Assembly: GCF_000328475.2 (NCBI RefSeq)
Contig: NC_026486.1
Span: forward strand, 496,001 to 560,000
Reading direction: 5' to 3'
Source of the DNA: Mycosarcoma maydis
Taxonomy: Eukaryota; Basidiomycota; Ustilaginomycetes; Ustilaginales
DNA: 64,000 nucleotides
The position numbers were made by a program, and so were the translations under genes. Numbering within the stretch: position 1 is the first letter of the stretch; every line of letters begins with the position of its first letter. Shown here piece after piece: positions 21,031 to 31,673 of this stretch. The notes beneath the pieces were generated by a model, which worked only from the letters and a program-made list of their open reading frames with translations, was not told where the DNA came from and searched no databases.

Positions 21031-23826
21031 ATGGCTTCCAACTTCTCGCGCAGCGGTCTCATGACCCATGCAACCCAGGCCTTCCATGCTATCTCTACAG
21101 CTACCTTTCCAGCAGGCAAGAGAATGAGCGAGTCGGGGTCACCAGCGGATGGCCTATCGGCCTACTACGTACACAACCCGTCGTCAACACATGCACCAGG
21201 ATCTGAAATACCCAAAGAGACCACGCTTCAATTCCACTTGGCCCAGCAGATTGCTGAAGCCATGTATCTCAAGGCTCGCCGAATCAATCTGGTACGCGAA
21301 GGAAGTGGCATCGACGGCATCTTTCTTCGTGCCCACGATAACATCTATGCCGCTTACCCTGTGGACGCCTACCAGAGTGTAGCGATGACGAGTATCCAAA
21401 AGCTTCGCTGCGAGGCAGCAATCATCATCAACTCCGACATCATTGACTCTGCCCTTTCCAAGCTACGACCAGGTCAGACTGAGCTCATTCTCACGCCTCA
21501 ACAGCGTGTTCAAGTTGTCAAGGATCTTGACAGTCTTTGGTCTTGCCGTAAAGGTCAAGGCGCCGCTTTCATTCAGGCGGAAGCTATCATGGTGGTCTGG
21601 ACCGAGGATGGCAAAGACCTCATGGATGCCGCCTTGAGCTTCCAAAACTCGGTGCTCGAATACTTTGAAGCGCTACGAAGAGGAAACTACTGGGGAAGCC
21701 TTACTTCTTACAGCTCGCACAAGAAGTCGATCTACGGACACTCCAAATCAAACAGCATGGCAAGCTCGGCTGCCTCTTCACAGACGCAGCTACATTCGTT
21801 TGCTTCGCAATCTGATCTCGCTCACGGCAAATTTGGCAACCACAAGCCGTCTCCTTCGCATGCGAATAGCTGGAACGAGAAAACTCAAGACTTTTCCGAA
21901 ACGAGCATGGACGAGTCCATGGAAGCCGGCATCGTGCATGAGTTGACGACTGCCAAACGTCCTGTCTACAATCTCGCCCCTCTCCTTACCGGACTTAGTC
22001 TGGGTCTCAACCTCCTTCTTAGCGGCATTTTCATGCGCAACGTCCTTGTGACCTGCGTCACTCTCAACAACTACTGGTACCTCTTCGCTCTGCTTGCTAT
22101 TCCCTTCCTCATGATGCTCACGCAATTCTTTACCGACAACATCCTCGGATGCATCGCACAGATTTTGCTACCTTACGGTCAGATGAAGAAGAACTCGCTC
22201 TACTACTCGGGCGAGAAGCCGGTACCCCTTCCTATCGATGTCCAGTTGCCGTCCATCACGATTCAAGTTCCCGTCTACAAGGAGTCGCTTGAAGGTGTCA
22301 TTGCTCCTACGATTCTCGACATGAAGAGAGCTATGAAGAAGTACGAACTTCAAGGTGGCAAGGCTAATATTCTCGTCTGCGAGGATGGAATGCAGCTCAT
22401 CAGCGAAGAGGAGCAACAAGCTCGCAAGGAGTTCTACCAGACTCACGGATGCGGCTGGGTCTCTCGACCTGGACACGGCCATAACGGCTTTGTGCGACCT
22501 GGTCGCTTCAAGAAGGCCTCCAACATGAACTTTGTTATCGACTTCAGCTATGACGTTCAGCAGCTGCTTGACGGTGGACGAGCTCAGAACTACGATGAGG
22601 CTCTCGAAATGGCGTTGCAGGCTCGCAATGGCATTGCCCAAGCCGAGGGCGAGGTACGCCTGGGTGATTACATCTTCCTCATTGATTGTGATACCCGTAT
22701 CCCTGTTGATGCCTTTTTGGACGCTGCCAGCGAGATGGAGTCGAGCCCTGAAGTTGCTATTCTTCAGCATTGTTCCGGTGTCATGTACGTCGCCGACCAC
22801 TTTTTCGAGAACATGATGGGCTTCTTCACCGACATTGTCAACTGGTCTATCTCTTGGCTCGTCGCATGTGGTGCCACGGCACCTTTCGTCGGACACAATG
22901 CCTACATCCGAACAGCTGCTCTCCTCCAAGTCTCCGAACGCGACCCCAAGACAGATCAGCTGATCACCTGGTCCGAAAGTTCAGTCTCGGAAGATTTCGA
23001 CATGTCGCTCCGTCTTCAGTTGCAGGGTTATGTCGTCCGTTGGGCAACCTACTCCAACCTGGGCTACCTCGAAGGCGTCTCGCTGACGCCTTCCGATGAG
23101 CTCAACCGTTGGCAAAAGTATGCTTTCGGCTGTTCAGAGATCATCATGCAGCCTCTGCGCTTGTGGCTCACCAAGGGTCCACTCACTCCGCTTTTCGTCA
23201 AATTTATTACTAGCGACAAGTGCAGTCTCTCGCAGAAGATTACTGTCTCATCGTACATGTTCAGTTACTATGCGCTGGCTATGAGCTTGCCCTTTGCCAT
23301 TTGCATGTTCATCGTTGTCGGTCTTTACGAGAACGAGACCCGCCAGTATATTGTCGACTCTTTCAAGATCTGGCTGTCGATTCTCGTCATCTTCTCAGCC
23401 GCTGGCACCACTGCCAGGTTGCTGTGCTTCCTACGAAGCAGGCAAGAGGGCTTCTTGAACGCACTTAAGAGGCAGTTCGTCTACTTCTGGCCGATGATCG
23501 TCTTCTTCTCGGGACTGCCTTATCACATCCTCCTTGCCATCTTAGCTCACCCAATTGAGTACAACATGACCTGGGCTGCCACGCAAAAGGACGTTCAAGA
23601 GACAAGCCTGCTCGACGAAATCAAGGAGATCATGGACCGTTACTGGGATTGCTACCTTGTCATTGCGAGCTTCCTTGCACTCATGCTCCTCTTTGGTACG
23701 CGCCTCCTCAGTCAGGAGTTTTGCATCTACGGTATCAATCTCTTCTGGCCCGGATCCATCACGATTGCCGGGCACTTCTTTTACCCCATCCTTCTATCCC
23801 CTGTTTTCATGCGTTTCAACTTTTAA
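21031..23826 (+). CDS. Family 2 processive glycosyltransferase (paralogue B)
   Basis: Membrane glycosyltransferase of 931 residues, starting at a clear ATG (MASNFSRSG). It has the same architecture as paralogue A. The conserved N-terminal region (about 65-220) contains CEAAIIINSDIIDSALSKL, matching CDAAIIINTPLVAAALSTL in A. Two membrane spans lie near 310-380, followed by the GT2 domain and C-terminal spans. Catalytic motifs are complete: EDG 451-453, DCD 552-554, SED with D655, and LNRW 691-694. N-terminal and linker sequences have diverged strongly from A while the catalytic core is closely alike, so the two may make related polymers or act at different stages. The gene is divergent from GH16-B. 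The product is inferred to be a beta-linked wall or extracellular glycan; no substrate is shown by sequence. Confidence 0.88.
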   Translation: MASNFSRSGLMTHATQAFHAISTATFPAGKRMSESGSPADGLSAYYVHNPSSTHAPGSEIPKETTLQFHLAQQIAEAMYLKARRINLVREGSGIDGIFLRAHDNIYAAYPVDAYQSVAMTSIQKLRCEAAIIINSDIIDSALSKLRPGQTELILTPQQRVQVVKDLDSLWSCRKGQGAAFIQAEAIMVVWTEDGKDLMDAALSFQNSVLEYFEALRRGNYWGSLTSYSSHKKSIYGHSKSNSMASSAASSQTQLHSFASQSDLAHGKFGNHKPSPSHANSWNEKTQDFSETSMDESMEAGIVHELTTAKRPVYNLAPLLTGLSLGLNLLLSGIFMRNVLVTCVTLNNYWYLFALLAIPFLMMLTQFFTDNILGCIAQILLPYGQMKKNSLYYSGEKPVPLPIDVQLPSITIQVPVYKESLEGVIAPTILDMKRAMKKYELQGGKANILVCEDGMQLISEEEQQARKEFYQTHGCGWVSRPGHGHNGFVRPGRFKKASNMNFVIDFSYDVQQLLDGGRAQNYDEALEMALQARNGIAQAEGEVRLGDYIFLIDCDTRIPVDAFLDAASEMESSPEVAILQHCSGVMYVADHFFENMMGFFTDIVNWSISWLVACGATAPFVGHNAYIRTAALLQVSERDPKTDQLITWSESSVSEDFDMSLRLQLQGYVVRWATYSNLGYLEGVSLTPSDELNRWQKYAFGCSEIIMQPLRLWLTKGPLTPLFVKFITSDKCSLSQKITVSSYMFSYYALAMSLPFAICMFIVVGLYENETRQYIVDSFKIWLSILVIFSAAGTTARLLCFLRSRQEGFLNALKRQFVYFWPMIVFFSGLPYHILLAILAHPIEYNMTWAATQKDVQETSLLDEIKEIMDRYWDCYLVIASFLALMLLFGTRLLSQEFCIYGINLFWPGSITIAGHFFYPILLSPVFMRFNF

Positions 23827-25274
23827 GAGCTCGAATCCATCCAAGCCTATAGAGATCGTCACTTCCATCACATTCGTTCCTGCACTCTTTCTTTTCTCTT
23901 GTCACCGGGTCGCGAAGATTCCTTGTTAATAGATACAATCGTTGAAAAACTCCGTGACTGTGTAGACCAGCTAAGATTAGGGTATTGGGAGCAATAGAGC
24001 TGTATAAGTTGACAGCTTATGCACGCGGAGAGCATTGAAAGCATAGGAACGGAATCTGCGTGGCTCTTGGCGTAGGCATGGGTCTAGTTCATCCGGAGTC
24101 CTCGAATCTAAGCCATGAGGCTTTTTTGGGTGAGTTGCTCATGGCGACGTCGACAGTATTCTTCATCGACACAAACGGATGTACAAGATGCAGTTCCCCA
24201 ACTCGGAAAGGTTCTTACACATTTAGTGGTGGTCCTTCTGTTGGGAAGGGAGCGCAGAACATGTGGCGATCGCAATAACTGGCTTGACGAGCGGGAATTG
24301 GAGGTCGCTTCGGAGTGAATGTTGAGGGCGTCTGCTGCCATGTCTGAGTGTCGACTCAATGCTGGATGCCACTCAGATGTGTGTCCCCTTGCGTAAAGAT
24401 ATGCATGTCGACAAGCGTGGATCCCGCGTGTGAATGGAGGCCACATCCAGATACATCACGCTAAGCACTTTGACAATTTCAGGAGCTGTCTTGCGGGGAC
24501 CGTAGCTTGCGATTTGATCTCGTGTGTCAAGCCGATTTGTTCCATGTAATCCAGCCTCTTCAGGAACAACAGCAAGGATCTGCACTTGACATAAATTAAT
24601 CAGAAGCCTGTGTTTGATCGAGGCCCGAATCATCCAGAGAACCTCCGCCAGTGTCACACGCCCGTCTCAATATGGGCATTGTTGGCAGGATCTCTGAAAA
24701 GGATCAGGCCTGAAGCCAATGTAAAGTGTGGTTGCAAGCCGGATCACTTGTCCCCAGTCCAGAGCTCATTTTGGCTCCTTACGCTTGCCAGCCTTGCTTC
24801 CACACCGCTTGAGAGTGGACGATGATCAAAGTTTCCTTGAGGTTTCATTCCTGTCTTCTTGGCCCGCGTCTGCTCGTAGAGGGGGTCACTTCGGCTCATT
24901 GGCCTTACATTGAACCTGAACCTTGAACTGACACGCACGTGTCAACACGCAAACCACGCACGCGTGACGGAACATTTTTGTGTTAGAGAGAACGCATCTC
25001 GCTCCACAGCAACTCACGACTGAGCCACAAGCGCGATGACACGAGACGTGAGAAAGTTCCCAAGGTCGAACCGCAACTCGTGACTGCTATTATACGTAAA
25101 ACTGCACACTTCATTTCTTTGGTCCAGACACAAGGCGAGAATGCTTGCCAGATGGCCTTTACTTCAGGCATTACGACGGTGACTGCAGAACAAGATGTAC
25201 AACGATAAAAGGCAAGCTATGAAGGGGCATGAGAACTGGATGGCTGATCTGGAATACGCATCAGAGCAACTACC
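23827..25274. other. Intergenic region
   Basis: About 1.4 kb between the 3' ends of GT2-B and the cutinase-like gene. No coding or RNA gene is supported. An exact inverted repeat TGACACG-CA-CGTGTCA (24929-24944) containing a CACGTG core is visible. Confidence 0.5.
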
Positions 25275-26225
25275 TCAGGCCTCGAGGACAGATTGAACCA
25301 GGTATTCGACCGTCTCATCCTGGTAGGACGAATTTGCATACGACAAGTGCACTGTGAGGTTACCCCACCCAGTACAAATGATGTCTCCGGTCTTGCAGTA
25401 GTCTCGTACTTTGGGCTGCATGCCGCGAGGAGTGCGGTAGCCCAAAAGTCCAAACTGGCCAAGTGCGGACTGAGCAGTACCGCGGTTCTGTGGACGGCCA
25501 GGAGAGAAGAGCGGCGAGCCCCAGTAGACAGCGGCACTGATCCGGCTGGCGGGGAAACGAGGACGGGTGGAAGCGACTATGTTGGCGGCGGCACCGAGCG
25601 AGTAGGCCATCATAATGATTTTAGTGTTGGGACAGCTCTGAGCGAGCAGTGTCGTGTAGTTGGCCACCCACCAGCTGCCGTTGAGTGCCGAGCTGACTTG
25701 CGACGTCATATCATTGCCTGTGAATGAGTCGTAGTTGGTCTCGGTCCTCCTCGATGTGCCGTTGGGCAGACGCGACATGACTTGACGAGCCATCTCCATC
25801 AGCCAGAAGCTCTGTTCAAATGAGTCGTTGGCACCACGTGTGGTGATAAACTCGATAGATGGACAGTCGCGTGCACGGGCGATCTCGCTTCCGTTGAGAC
25901 TCGCAGTGTTGTTGATGGCAATCCCAGAAAGCGAGTAATTGCTGTTGTCGCCCTGTAGGACCGAAATGTTGAGGCCAGGCACGATTGAGCTCAGCGCCGA
26001 ATAAGCAAGAGCCGGATCCGATGTGTCGGGAATAGCCAGGTGCTGCTGCAAACGCATCCAGGTTGGCTTGACCAGAACTGCCGTCGAAACGTCTCCTGAT
26101 ACCGCTTGCTGAGCAAAGAGAGCGTACTTGTCGTAAGGAGTTTTCGACAGTCCAGAAGCGCAACTGGAGCCTGCCAGCAGCAAAGCTGTGGCGGCAGCGC
26201 TGCTGAAAAATCTCGAAAAGTACAT
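25275..26225 (-). CDS. Secreted cutinase / CE5-like esterase
   Basis: Predicted secreted serine esterase of 316 residues. I start it at the ATG at 26225, because MYFSRFFSSAAATALLLAGS is a good signal peptide; the frame is open upstream to 26396 but that part is unlikely to be translated. The cutinase-like fold shows the early strand CPSIEFITTRGANDSFEQ, a nucleophile elbow AYSLG (S209) and the acid/base segment GDIICTG (D281) with H293 in LTVHLSYANS. The classical elbow is GYSQG, so this copy departs from consensus next to the serine. It is also longer than typical cutinases of about 200-230 residues. Substrate could be cutin-like polyester, acetylated xylan or another ester. It has many NxS/T sites. 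Confidence 0.8.
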   Translation of the reverse strand: MYFSRFFSSAAATALLLAGSSCASGLSKTPYDKYALFAQQAVSGDVSTAVLVKPTWMRLQQHLAIPDTSDPALAYSALSSIVPGLNISVLQGDNSNYSLSGIAINNTASLNGSEIARARDCPSIEFITTRGANDSFEQSFWLMEMARQVMSRLPNGTSRRTETNYDSFTGNDMTSQVSSALNGSWWVANYTTLLAQSCPNTKIIMMAYSLGAAANIVASTRPRFPASRISAAVYWGSPLFSPGRPQNRGTAQSALGQFGLLGYRTPRGMQPKVRDYCKTGDIICTGWGNLTVHLSYANSSYQDETVEYLVQSVLEA

Positions 26226-29200
26226 CCTGCTGCTTTGAGCGTATCGAAACCCTTCTTGATCGACCGGGGCTTGATGGTAGAAGATTAAAGTCAGCCCACC
26301 AAAGAAATGATGACTAGTAACGTGAGAGACAGCAACTAGAATGCGTGGTTGAAGGCAGCTTGAAGTAATCGCGTGTGTGATGGTGACAAGAGGCAATGGT
26401 GGAAGGGAGATGCAACAAGCTTGTAATTCCGAGGAAGTGCTTCAAAAGTAATCATGAATGGTTTCAACTCTTTGCCTAGTGGAGGCAGATCGAAGCCACA
26501 CACGCAACTTCTCAGAAGTCGACGAATCCTTGCTATCGTCATGAACCGTTCCTCAAGCCGCGAATCATTCACATGGCTGCGCCTTTCTTGCATATCGATG
26601 CTTGTCTCGGAGCATCATGATTTCGCAGTGGCTCGGGATTTCGAGACAGCACAAAATTTCCCACTTCTGCCGATACAGCGATCACTATGGCTGCTTTTCC
26701 TGAAGGCTGCGTCGACATGTTTGGTGTATATGCTGCTGCAGTTGAGATTCGTGATTGTGTATCGAAAGCAGACCCAATTATTCTTCCCGCTGCAACCGCA
26801 CCTTCTGGATAACAATCTCCATCCAGTTCTCGATGTAAAGAAAAAATGATGATGTGAAAATCAGAACATGGGCTTTAAAACTCTGGATGTGGAAAATCCG
26901 GACTAATTCATGAGACATGGTGGGCTACCGGCCCGACAAAATCTTCCGACTCTTCGGGCGAATGTCAGATGCTTGATGGTCAGAACAAGCCCAGCCCGCT
27001 CGGGACAATGAGACCAAACACAGAGCCACAAACAAGTTTCAGACTCACATGCTCCTTTGTTGCATCAGAGACGATGGATTGCTCGATCACGATTGCCATT
27101 GCTTCTCCATGACGGAATGCGCAGATTCATATCGATGAGCGTGGGCGGCTATCTGCTTGTCCCCGCTCTGATACTCTAGATCATGGCAGTTCCAGAAATA
27201 CTCGAGACACGTTGCGCGATGTTCCTGGTTCAAGATCGTTGCGCTTCGCGGGATCATGCATAATGGACCTTGATCTTGTCCAGCAGGGCTGTGGTAAGGC
27301 CCTGAGTCTAAATCGATTCCTAGCCGCCAGTGAGTTAGCTCAAAGTTTCTCTCGCCGGATCAAAGCGAAGAGGTAACTCGCCTCTTGCGCTTGATGCAAC
27401 GATGAGTGTCAAGGAGATTGGCGGTCATCGCGAACGAGATGTACAGATGTTGGCTGATCCTTAATTTGACTGTCGATGACGCAACCCGATCCAGATTGAT
27501 TTCCTTAGCCCGATCTCTTTTTTTCTCGTTCGGAAAATCTCGTCGATCCCAAAACCGTATGCTTAATTTTGGGCGTGCGTCACATAGGAGAAAGGGTGCC
27601 GCCTCGCGAAAACGCCCCTCCTGTCGGCCGCGGAGATGGAAATCACGATTCATGATTGGCTGCAGAAGTTGGACACGCGGGAACGAAAATAGCCAACCAT
27701 CACGGTGGGGTGCGAGGCGCCAGAGAAGACGCTCAGCTCCGCACACCAGCTCCGCTGCTGCACAGTAGAGTCTCTGATACAAAAAAACAATATGAGAACG
27801 CCTTATTCGCGCCGCCTTGACTGCATCGGGGCTGGTTGACCCTTGTACAGCATTGCCGCCATCTCAGATTGGCGTATGTGTTTGACAAACAATTCTATCC
27901 GTCTGTAATTGGGCAGCGTAAATTGTTCTTGGTCGCCCTCAGTTGTGTATCGATGAAGCATGATCCTTAATGCTCTCCCGAACGGTCCCGCCCCAAAATC
28001 CGGTCACCTTGATATCCGATTAATTTTGATCGTTAGAGATGACTGACATGTGCACAAACCGATTCTCAGCCCTGTCGATGGTGTGCTCTTGTTGGCCGTA
28101 TCGGCGAGCATGATGAGCAAGGTGGATCCCACTCAGAGCAACAAGTAAGCGGTAGTTGTGGATGTTAATTCGTTGCTACCATCATGACTCTCAATCCCAA
28201 TCTTGTTTCGGCCAGCGAAACCTGGTCTCTCTTCACTCCTCCGATCAAACGAGATGCTTACCATACAATCAGCTGAACCCGGGTCCGTGAACGATACGAA
28301 GCCCTCCCTCGTCATCATACCATCATTTCTGTTTCATACAACTCATCTTAAGAAAATCTATCTAAAACTAGTCAAGTTGACCCGATAAGTTATTGCACAT
28401 CGATAAAAACGGTGGCGTGCGTTCGATGGGTAGTCGACCGCGGGCGGCCCGTCCCAATGCAGACTGCAGATCGGGTTCTCGCTTGGCCTTGTCACCTGCA
28501 ATTACCGGGCACCACGTGCGAACGATGTACATTGTGAGAATCTTTCCTACGACGCCGTGGTCGAGTGGTCTTTGGAAAACAAGCCAGACAAACCTTGCCA
28601 AACGGGACCAGTCGTTGAATCTTTCGAGGAGTTAGCCCAAGAGCAGAGAGCTCGCTTACGCAAAGACGGGAAACCACGTGGCGGTAGCATTCCTACTTCG
28701 ACTCTAAAAAAAAATTCAAACACAAAAAAGGAGACAGGTTCCAAATACACGTACAGTTCATAGGTCTCTGGCGGTCTTATAAATAAACGGTGTGGGGCCG
28801 ATTGTACCGAGATTGGCTCTGTCTGCGTCAAGATCCGTCTCTTAACTCTCCAGAGCGTGCTTGGGTGCCTGAGTTCGAAATGATACACTTGAAGCAGATT
28901 GACTTGAAAAGGATATTGGTGAGGCGTGGGACAGATGACTTCCATGATAAGAGCAGAACTTTTTGGATTCCATTCTGCCTCTACGACACACCAAAGGCAA
29001 TCTGCCGATCCAGGCTTCTGCACCAGAGTACTAAGACCTTGTGTTCCCCGTGACTGACCGTACACGGGTAGCTTCCTTGATGTGCGGTGGAAGAGACATT
29101 ATCAAGTGGCGCCAGATCAGGTGGTCTAACGAACTTAAGTGACTTGAGGGTCTTGGCAAAAAGAGCCAGCACCATCCAGGGCAAGAGATTCACGCATCGT

Positions 29201-30417
29201 CTGCGGAATAGAGATTGCACGGCAGGCTGGTGCTATAAGCAAATTCCGAACGATTCAAAAGAAAGTTTCTGGGCAAATTTGTTTGCTTCGAAATCTGCAC
29301 GAAAAGGCGCGAAAGTCCATCGTCGGCCGTTGAAAGCCAACCCGGGCGAACTTGCCAGCTGGTCTTAGTATTAATATTATAAATGAGCGGATATGAACCA
29401 TGAATGTTCTGAAACCTGACCTAGATTTGTTACACATTTCCGCGTGCACAGAGCTTTGCGGCTCTGCCTCCGCAAAGATCTAAAAAAAAGAAATAACGAT
29501 GCGTGCGGCTGCCCGCCAGTGCGCAGTAGACGCATGAAGGCGTGGATTGTGAGTACGCCAGCAGGCTGGAGAGCCTGGTATTCGTTCTTTTCGCGCCCAG
29601 CTGTCCAGTTTCGTGGTGACTTTTTTGCCTGTTCGTCAGCTTAGACCGTGCCCCGGACCACTTTTTTCACCTCAAACATGCCCTCTACCACTCAGACTTG
29701 GCTATGAGATCGACGGCTTCGAACTGCCAAAGTTTCACGTTGCCTACTGAGCCTCGTCACCGCCACGCGAGGACAGGAGCTGATGTCGAACCCTTTCGCC
29801 ACTTGCCGCCTGTGTGTGTCACGCTCAAAAGAACGGCTTCTCTTCCGAGATGACACCATTCAGCACACTCAGAAAAACCGGAGAACATTCGCAATTGCGT
29901 TCGATCCTGAATAGCCGAGGACTGCATTCGTGAGACGCTAAGTGATTTGAGACTTGACCTCAGATGCGAGGCGGGTTCGCGAACAAACGTGATGGGCTCA
30001 GAGCATCTCGAGCAGGTTCTTTGGAAGAACAAAGGTGCACTGCCAATCGTGAATGATCGACGGTGCTGATGTTTCTGGCTCATTCGCCGTCTAAGAGCTT
30101 CGCCTTGTACGATTTCTTTCCCTGCAATCTTTCTCTGGGCTTTAGCCTTGGATCCTCGTTTAAGACAGATTTCTTGTTAGCGATCCCATGGGAAAATCAC
30201 ACCATTTCACACCAAGATGTGCACGGCTTACTCGCATACTGCAGAGTCCCCTGTCTTTCTCTTATCAAACGTCCTGAACCTCAAGTTATTTTTCCTATCG
30301 CTTATGCGTCTCTGCCATGTCACACATACTGGTTTCACGGACATGTTCAAGACATGGCCGCACGGACTCCGTTGGGCCCAGGAAAACATTTTGACCGGGA
30401 GTGTTGGCATCCAAGTT

Positions 30418-30494
30418 GCGCTTCCCTGACCCATCCATTGTTGGACCCGCTTGCGCTTCCCTGACCCATCCATTCACGATTGTTGGACCCGCTT
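30418..30494. repeat. Tandem duplication whose copies differ by one CACGATT heptamer
   Basis: Copy 1 (30418-30452, 35 bp) runs from GCGCTTCCCTGACCCATCC through GTTGGACCCGCTT. Copy 2 (30453-30494, 42 bp) is identical except for an extra CACGATT at 30475-30481, inserted directly after CCATT. The two copies are otherwise the same, so the heptamer was gained or lost cleanly after duplication. Confidence 0.95.
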
Positions 30495-31130
30495 TTGCGG
30501 TGATTATCAGGAAGCTAAGTTAAGTTAGATTAAAAATTTGCCGCCGTTGAGACATGGAACGGCATGTCGCAGTACCCGATCCCTGCTTGCCTCGAAAGGC
30601 TTGAAAGCTTTCCTTGACAGAAGCTGCAACCCCTGAGCTTTGCTTAGCTAAGCTGTTCGCCTTGCAGTCTGAGGATAGGGGGCTGCTCAGATTTCGCCTT
30701 GTGACTTGCAGCCTTAGTGTTATCGATTGGGTATGGTAGGCCGTTTCGTCGTCATCATCGTGGATCCCGCTCCGGGAAAGGTGGTTTGACGGTCTTTCAT
30801 GCACGATCCCGAGCAGAGAGTGTGCCGTGTGAGGCGATCCTGCCATGTGAGTCGGACCTTCTCCCTAAGAAGGGCGCTGAGTATCGATGGTGCACCTTAG
30901 CTTACATCGATGAAGAAGTGCATTCATCGTTTCCGTAGATCTACTACCTTAGGATTCTGACGAGTATGGATTCAGGCCCCAGATCCCGGGCAGCAGGTGC
31001 TAGCCGGATTATTGCATCTTTCATATCTCTACACATGATAACGATGACGTCCACACATCACAAAACAAGCTCAGTGTCAGGCGCCCTGTTGACAACAGCA
31101 TTTGGAACCTAACATTAATCACCGTTCGTT

Positions 31131-31179
31131 GATCACGAATCAGGAATCCGTGAATCGTGAATCGTGACTCGTGAATCCA
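31131..31179. repeat. Mixed heptamer cluster
   Basis: ATCACGAAT followed by a run of AATCCGTG, AATCGTG, AATCGTG and ACTCGTG units. They are tandem, mostly in one orientation, with point variants. Confidence 0.8.
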
Positions 31180-31673
31180 CGTCCGTGTTCCCGTCACAGT
31201 TGAAGGTCACAACCCCAAGTCCGATTGGTTGTCTAGACCTCCTGTTGATACAGCGGTTAGGCTTCAAGTCGTGAGTAGTGAGTGTCACGCGTGCCTTTTT
31301 CCAAGAACTTTGACTTGATGTTAGGCGTTAGTCTAACACTCACGACTGATATTCACGATTACGTGTTATTACCACGTGCCATCGTGAAAACGGAGATAAA
31401 CCGCGAACCTTAACCCGCAACCTGCAGAGTGGTGTTACCAAGAGAATCAGGAACAAAAATCGCAACCAAGACACCGTCACGAGTGTGTCTTCAAGGTCAG
31501 AAAAGAAACAAACAAACAAACAAAAAGAAAAGAAAAAGTGGATTCGTGATTCTTCGGACCTTTACAAACAATCCCAAAAGGAAAACAGGAGACGCGATGC
31601 AGAAACGGACGTGTATGAAAGAGAACAAAGCCTCTATTGGCATCCGGGTATGATTAGTCGAGTGCAACCGGCT

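Larger units (their letters stand above)
26226..31673. other. Long region without a recognisable gene
   Basis: About 5.4 kb, the longest gene-poor stretch here. Open frames exist (for example 27360-27782, 28547-29065 and 30063-30464) but none shows a domain, signal peptide or sensible composition, and most are crossed by other frames of similar length. Scattered TCACGA-core copies occur at 26745, 27648, 30047, 30475, 31131-31179 and about 31340-31360. A (AAAC)n/A-rich microsatellite is at about 31506-31530. No terminal repeats or transposase were seen. It may hold diverged mobile-element remains, promoters or non-coding RNAs that I cannot resolve. Confidence 0.45.

Noticed and set aside
22168..22929. 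Minus-strand open frame of 253 codons
   Set aside because: It lies wholly inside the catalytic core of GT2-B on the other strand and has no family resemblance.
28548..28640. tRNA-like start (GACGCCGTGGTCGAGTGG) resembling the A box of a Ser/Leu tRNA
   Set aside because: The D-stem, anticodon stem and acceptor stem do not pair, and the B-box position (GTTGAATCTT) is a poor match. At most it is a tRNA-derived remnant.
28547..29065. Minus-strand open frame of 172 codons in the gene-poor block
   Set aside because: No recognisable motif, no good start context, and composition like the other chance frames here.
30063..30464. Plus-strand open frame of 133 codons
   Set aside because: It runs through the tandem duplication at 30418-30494 and has no family features.
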